A DNA stretch of 64,000 nt. Origin: Diplonema japonicum (taxonomy: Eukaryota; Euglenozoa; Diplonemea; Diplonemida; Diplonemidae). The notes under the pieces were generated by a model. It was not told where the DNA came from and made no database searches. It saw only the letters and a list, made by a program, of their open reading frames with translations. The translations under genes were made by a program, and so were the position numbers. Numbering within the stretch: the stretch's first letter is position 1; each line of letters opens with the position of its first letter. The stretch is from positions 248,001-312,000 of the forward strand of contig OZ025725.1 of NCBI GenBank assembly GCA_964019335.1, written 5' to 3'. This document shows, piece by piece, positions 60,634 to 64,000 of this stretch.

Positions 60634-61890
60634 TTACCTACGGTCGAGCGAGGTGTCCCACTGGCAGTTGTTCGTGCTGTTCAGACATTTCTCCTGCACA
60701 AAGATCGAGCCGCAGGGCTTCGGGTCGCACTTGCTGCCGTCCCACTTGCACAGCAGGTCGGGGTCGTTCTCACAGGCATTTTGGTCCGTGTACTCGCACA
60801 CTTTCCTCTCGCATGTCTCGCCGGGGGTCTTCCAGCCGCATGCCGCATCGGCGTCACAGCATTTCTTGTCGCAGCATTTCGCGCAGTGGGTCTCCTCGCA
60901 CGTCCCGTCGATCGACGACTGGACAGAAGCCCCGCAGATGACGGTTGCCCTCTGAAGCTTGCACTTGCTGCAGTCATAAAGCCCCTTGTACTGCTGCGGG
61001 ATTCCCTGACAGTTCAGCTCGGGGCACCCTGTTGCCGCAGGACAACTTGCCAGCCTCGGGGTCTTCCACTCGCACAGCGAGTCGGCGTTGCACTCGTCCT
61101 TGAAGCCCCACGTTGAGCATTGGTAATGCTTCGCGTCAACCGGGGGGATCAGGGTTTTTCCGAACTTCGAGTTGGGGTCGCAGAAGGGCTCCAGCACCTG
61201 CCCCGGAATCTCGTCCAGCATGAGGTTCATGAAGTGGTCGTCCTTCGGGTCTGTCACCAGAGGCTTCAACTTCGCCTCCGCATTGTCGTCCTGGAAGGTG
61301 TGGTAGGAGAACCTCCTCATCACGATCCCGAACACCACCACATCCTCGTCACGGAGCTTCTGCTGCGCGTCGTCCAGCATTCCGGGGTAGGTGGGCTTCC
61401 ACTGCGAGTCGCAGCCGCTGGGGCATCGTCCACAGGAGGTACCACTGCACGCGTCACCGTCGTAGTCAGTGAGACCACCGTCAGCGATAATTATTACCAC
61501 GTGCTTCCTGTGTGAAGGGGACTGGCTGGGGAGGAAGGTGTGGTCCGCCACGTCCAAAAGAGCATCGTGGAGGTAAGTCCAGTGCGACTGGTAGTTCGCC
61601 TCATGCCAGTCGATGTCTCCCATCAGCTCATTGAGGTTACCAGAGAGGAGACCGTCCGTGCACTTGCCCACTGCGCAGCCCGTGGGATGGTCCATCGCAG
61701 GCGTCGCCTCTGCCCTCGAGAACTGGATAAAAGTGAGACGGAATCCACCGCCCTTCACATTCGATGCGCCACCAACCGTGTGGTCCTCCCCCGTGAGGGG
61801 AAGCGTCTTCACCCAATCCCTCAATGTCTCCAGCAGCCCATAGAAGCCGTGCGGGTGGTGGTGCCACAAAGCCCGGTAAGACCGATCCAC
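60634..61890 (-). CDS. VWA domain protein with Cys-rich repeats (5' end incomplete)
   Basis: The only gene on the minus strand. The open frame gives about 418 residues. The first part resembles a von Willebrand factor A domain (RLTFIQFSRAEATPAM, LHDALLDVADHT, KHVVIIIADGGLTDYDG, DVVVFGIVMRRFSYHTF), a cation-dependent adhesion fold. The second half has about four Cys-rich units of the form C-x-x-D-x-x-C-x-W (ADSLCEWKTPRLASC, ADAACGWKTPGETCE, DPDLLCKWDGSKCD, STNNCQWD). The frame has no ATG at its beginning: it opens beside an A-rich stretch that looks like this genome's short introns, so an upstream exon with signal peptide is probably missing from view. The end, CGTAG|GTAATT, could also be a donor. 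Likely secreted or surface-exposed. Confidence 0.7.
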   Translation of the reverse strand: MDRSYRALWHHHPHGFYGLLETLRDWVKTLPLTGEDHTVGGASNVKGGGFRLTFIQFSRAEATPAMDHPTGCAVGKCTDGLLSGNLNELMGDIDWHEANYQSHWTYLHDALLDVADHTFLPSQSPSHRKHVVIIIADGGLTDYDGDACSGTSCGRCPSGCDSQWKPTYPGMLDDAQQKLRDEDVVVFGIVMRRFSYHTFQDDNAEAKLKPLVTDPKDDHFMNLMLDEIPGQVLEPFCDPNSKFGKTLIPPVDAKHYQCSTWGFKDECNADSLCEWKTPRLASCPAATGCPELNCQGIPQQYKGLYDCSKCKLQRATVICGASVQSSIDGTCEETHCAKCCDKKCCDADAACGWKTPGETCERKVCEYTDQNACENDPDLLCKWDGSKCDPKPCGSIFVQEKCLNSTNNCQWDTSLDRR

Positions 61891-61897
61891 CGATTCT

Positions 61898-61931
<34 letters not shown>

Positions 61932-62315
61932 GCTATACACTTTATACCTAAAGCTACCTTCTTTTTTTCCCCCCCCTTATTTTTATAGGGCGAAAAAAAG
62001 AAGAAAAAAAAAAGAAAAAAAAAAGGGTGTTATGGCAGAAACAAACACCAAATGGCTTGGGGTTTTTTAAATGTCTCTCTTTTTTTTTATTTTATTCCCC
62101 CATATCTCACCCACATATAGCGTGAGATTGGTTACTTCGGTAGGAACGAAATAATTACAGTACAAAAAAAAGAAGAAAAGAAAACAGCGAGGAAAAAAAA
62201 AGGGGGGGAGGGGAGAGGAGACGAATGACACCATTGTCAAAGAAAAAGAAAAAAGTGGTTTTTGCTCGTTTTAATTCTCTTTTTTCCCTCCCTTCTCCTC
62301 TTAGCTTGGTACGTC

Positions 62316-62349
<34 letters not shown>

Positions 62350-62916
62350 CAAAGAAGAAAAAGGGGAAAGTGCAAGAAAAAAGCAAAAAGAAATGTGCAG
62401 TTTAAAAAAAAAAAAAGAATTCCCTAACGTATTCGGAAGTAATGTTCAAAGGCGGGGGAAAGAAATGTTACTGGCGAATTTATATTTCTGAATACACTTC
62501 TAAAAAAAGAAGCTGCGATTGTGCACTTTTTTTTTTGAGGGAGCATGAAAATAAAAATAAAATATAGCGCGCAATTTTTTTCTTCTTCCTACTTCGCCCC
62601 CTTTCGTACCCTTTTTTTTTTTCTTTTTTTTTTTTTTATAGTTTGCTTTTTTTTTTTTTTTCCCTTCTTCTTTCCAGTTTTCCTTACTCTACCTTCCAAA
62701 GTCCTCCAACGGGAGAAACTAAGGGGGAAGGGGAGGGGGGGGGGGGGGGGGGGATCGATTTTCCTTCTTCTTCTTCTTCTTTTTTTTTATATGGTGAAAC
62801 ATGAAAAACATCTTGAGAGTTTGTCAAAAAAAAAAAGAAATACTAGGTAATTAAAAAAAGTTTTTTTTGTAACTGTTGCAATCTAAATAGTACCTTTTTG
62901 TTTTTGAAAAGAAGAA
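61891..62916. other. Divergent spacer between the minus-strand gene and the plus-strand transporter
   Basis: Here transcription directions diverge, so a start region for both units is possible. T-, A- and G-runs dominate (G-run 62,736-62,753). No convincing upstream exon of the VWA gene was found. Confidence 0.45.
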
Positions 62917-63048
62917 ATGTCACCGTCGGCGATCGACTTTCAGGTCCTGGAGGACATCCAGGTCCCCCGTCCATGTGGTGCGAGCTCCTCTGGGCAAATA
63001 TCACAGGAAGCTGAAGAAGAAGCCCCAGTGCCCAGATCCTCCCTACCC
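62917..63048 (+). other. Short protein-like segment upstream of the transporter
   Basis: ATG at 62,917 opens a frame reading MSPSAIDFQVLEDIQVPRPC, then SSSGQISQEAEEEAPVPRSS, before running into T-rich DNA. A second frame from 62,975 reads VRAPLGKYHRKLKKKPQCPD. It may be a first exon of the transporter gene or an unrelated small gene; splice sites could not be settled. Confidence 0.25.
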
Positions 63049-63125
63049 CCCTTTCCGTTTTCACTTTTTTTTTCCCCCCTATTTTTTTCTCGCTTTTTTT
63101 TTTTCTTTTTCTTTTTTTTCTGTGC

Positions 63126-63158
<33 letters not shown>

Positions 63159-63173
63159 GGAACCCCTCCCCCC

Positions 63174-64000
63174 ATGCCCCCACATGAAATAGCATCAGCG
63201 GGGGTTATTGCCCTGTTGGCAGGGGTTGCAAATGTGTTCCAAACGGGTGTGAACACGGAGCTGAGCAGTGGGTTCGAAGAGGGCGCCGCCGCGTTACAGG
63301 CAGCTTTCGTGAATTTCTGTGTGGGGTTGTTGGTGGTGACAACGCTGGCATGCGTGCAAAAACCCGGTCTAGACCAGTGCGAGCTGTTCACAGCCGCGAA
63401 CAACGCGAAATGGTACTCGTACCTCGGTGGGACATGCGGTGCCGCTTACGTTTCATGCTCCATCTTTCTAAGCAAAAAGCTCGGCATTGCCTTATACTAT
63501 GTTATCATGGTCACGGGCACCCTCCTCCTCTCCCTCGCCATCGACTACCGAGGTTTTTTAGACCTTCAAAAAAAACCAATCTCCGGGCAAAAAATTGTGT
63601 CGACCTGCTTCCTTGTAGCAGGCTGTATCATGGTCCAGGACATTGGGTCATCTGACGACTCGACAGGCCTCTCCACAGGGCTTAAGGTATTATACTCAAT
63701 ACTTGTATTTTTCTCGGGTTTCCTGCTTCCTATCCAAGCTGGTTTGAACCGGTCGATTCAAAATGTGGCAGGGACACCTCTACGAGCGGCAGTGGTTTCG
63801 TTTTACGTTGGGTGTATGACACTTGCTGTGATATGTGTGGTGGTGTACGCAACTTATGAACCTACAAAACTGACTGGTTCCGTCTGGTGGTCGTGGTCCG
63901 GGGGATTTCTCGGAGCATTTTTTGTGTCGGCTGCTATTTTTTCCGTGCCCGTTATTGGGGCAGGGTGGTACTACTGCATTATGATCGCTGCGCAGCTGTC
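63174..64000 (+). CDS. YdcZ/DUF606-type DMT-superfamily transporter (3' end beyond window)
   Basis: From ATG 63,174 the frame is open to the window edge: 275 codons, truncated at the right. At least seven hydrophobic helices are visible. Two related halves can be seen: ASAGVIALLAGVANVFQTGV with ALQAAFVNFCVGLLVVTTLA, and VFFSGFLLPIQAGLNRSIQN with LRAAVVSFYVGCMTLAVICV and GGFLGAFFVSAAIFSVPVIG. The Q-G/A-x-x-N-x-x-(L/I)-x motif (QTGVNTEL, QAGLNRSI) and the GTP(L)RAA-like loop are typical of YdcZ proteins, small-molecule drug/metabolite-type exporters mostly known from bacteria and fungi. The substrate is unknown. Confidence 0.75.
   Translation, partial: MPPHEIASAGVIALLAGVANVFQTGVNTELSSGFEEGAAALQAAFVNFCVGLLVVTTLACVQKPGLDQCELFTAANNAKWYSYLGGTCGAAYVSCSIFLSKKLGIALYYVIMVTGTLLLSLAIDYRGFLDLQKKPISGQKIVSTCFLVAGCIMVQDIGSSDDSTGLSTGLKVLYSILVFFSGFLLPIQAGLNRSIQNVAGTPLRAAVVSFYVGCMTLAVICVVVYATYEPTKLTGSVWWSWSGGFLGAFFVSAAIFSVPVIGAGWYYCIMIAAQL

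Overview
The window looks like nuclear DNA of a euglenozoan protist, most likely a diplonemid or close relative. Reasons: a paraflagellar rod protein (a euglenozoan-specific family), a cytosolic Fe-superoxide dismutase of kinetoplastid type, flagellar CFAP45, and long one-strand gene arrays as expected for polycistronic transcription. Unlike trypanosomatids, genes carry short GT-AG introns, many filled with homopolymer A or T. Spacers are extremely rich in A, T, C and G homopolymers, while coding regions are GC-rich. No rRNA, tRNA or CRISPR array was recognised. The assignment to diplonemids is inference.

Layout. 1-20,400 is a duplicated and transposon-ridden stretch: CFAP45 copy 1, a small putatively myristoylated protein, FeSOD copy 1, a decayed pogo-like DNA transposon with inverted repeats, a 5'-truncated non-LTR retrotransposon, then FeSOD copy 2, whose intron has been entered by a nearly complete 6.3 kb APE-type non-LTR retrotransposon, and CFAP45 copy 2. 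21,100-32,500 carries a paraflagellar rod protein, an RRM-YTH m6A-reader-like protein, sphingosine-1-phosphate lyase and a secreted tandem M28 peptidase. 33,288-42,755 carries the most unusual set: a 1260-residue RNA-end-processing fusion (MJ1316, EEP, P-loop kinase, 2H phosphoesterase, primase-like domain), a lipoxygenase-fold protein that has lost iron ligands, a dual-specificity phosphatase fused to an ASCH domain, and RBX1, whose last exon lies beyond an intron holding an antisense retrotransposon relic. 43,326-59,900 carries a receptor with a degenerate cyclase domain, a 2.9 kb repeat-rich spacer, a giant Hsp70-like/PDZ protein, a secreted allene-oxide-cyclase-barrel protein and LETM1. 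The right end has the only minus-strand gene (VWA plus Cys repeats) and the start of a YdcZ-type transporter on the plus strand.

The genes do not form one pathway. Themes are flagellum (CFAP45 twice, paraflagellar rod), RNA metabolism (RRM-YTH, RNA-end healing fusion, ASCH), lipid chemistry (S1P lyase, lipoxygenase-like, AOC-like) and ubiquitin ligation (RBX1). About ten genes have an A-run ending at or a few bases before the start codon. Domain and family calls were made by eye from motifs; no database was searched.
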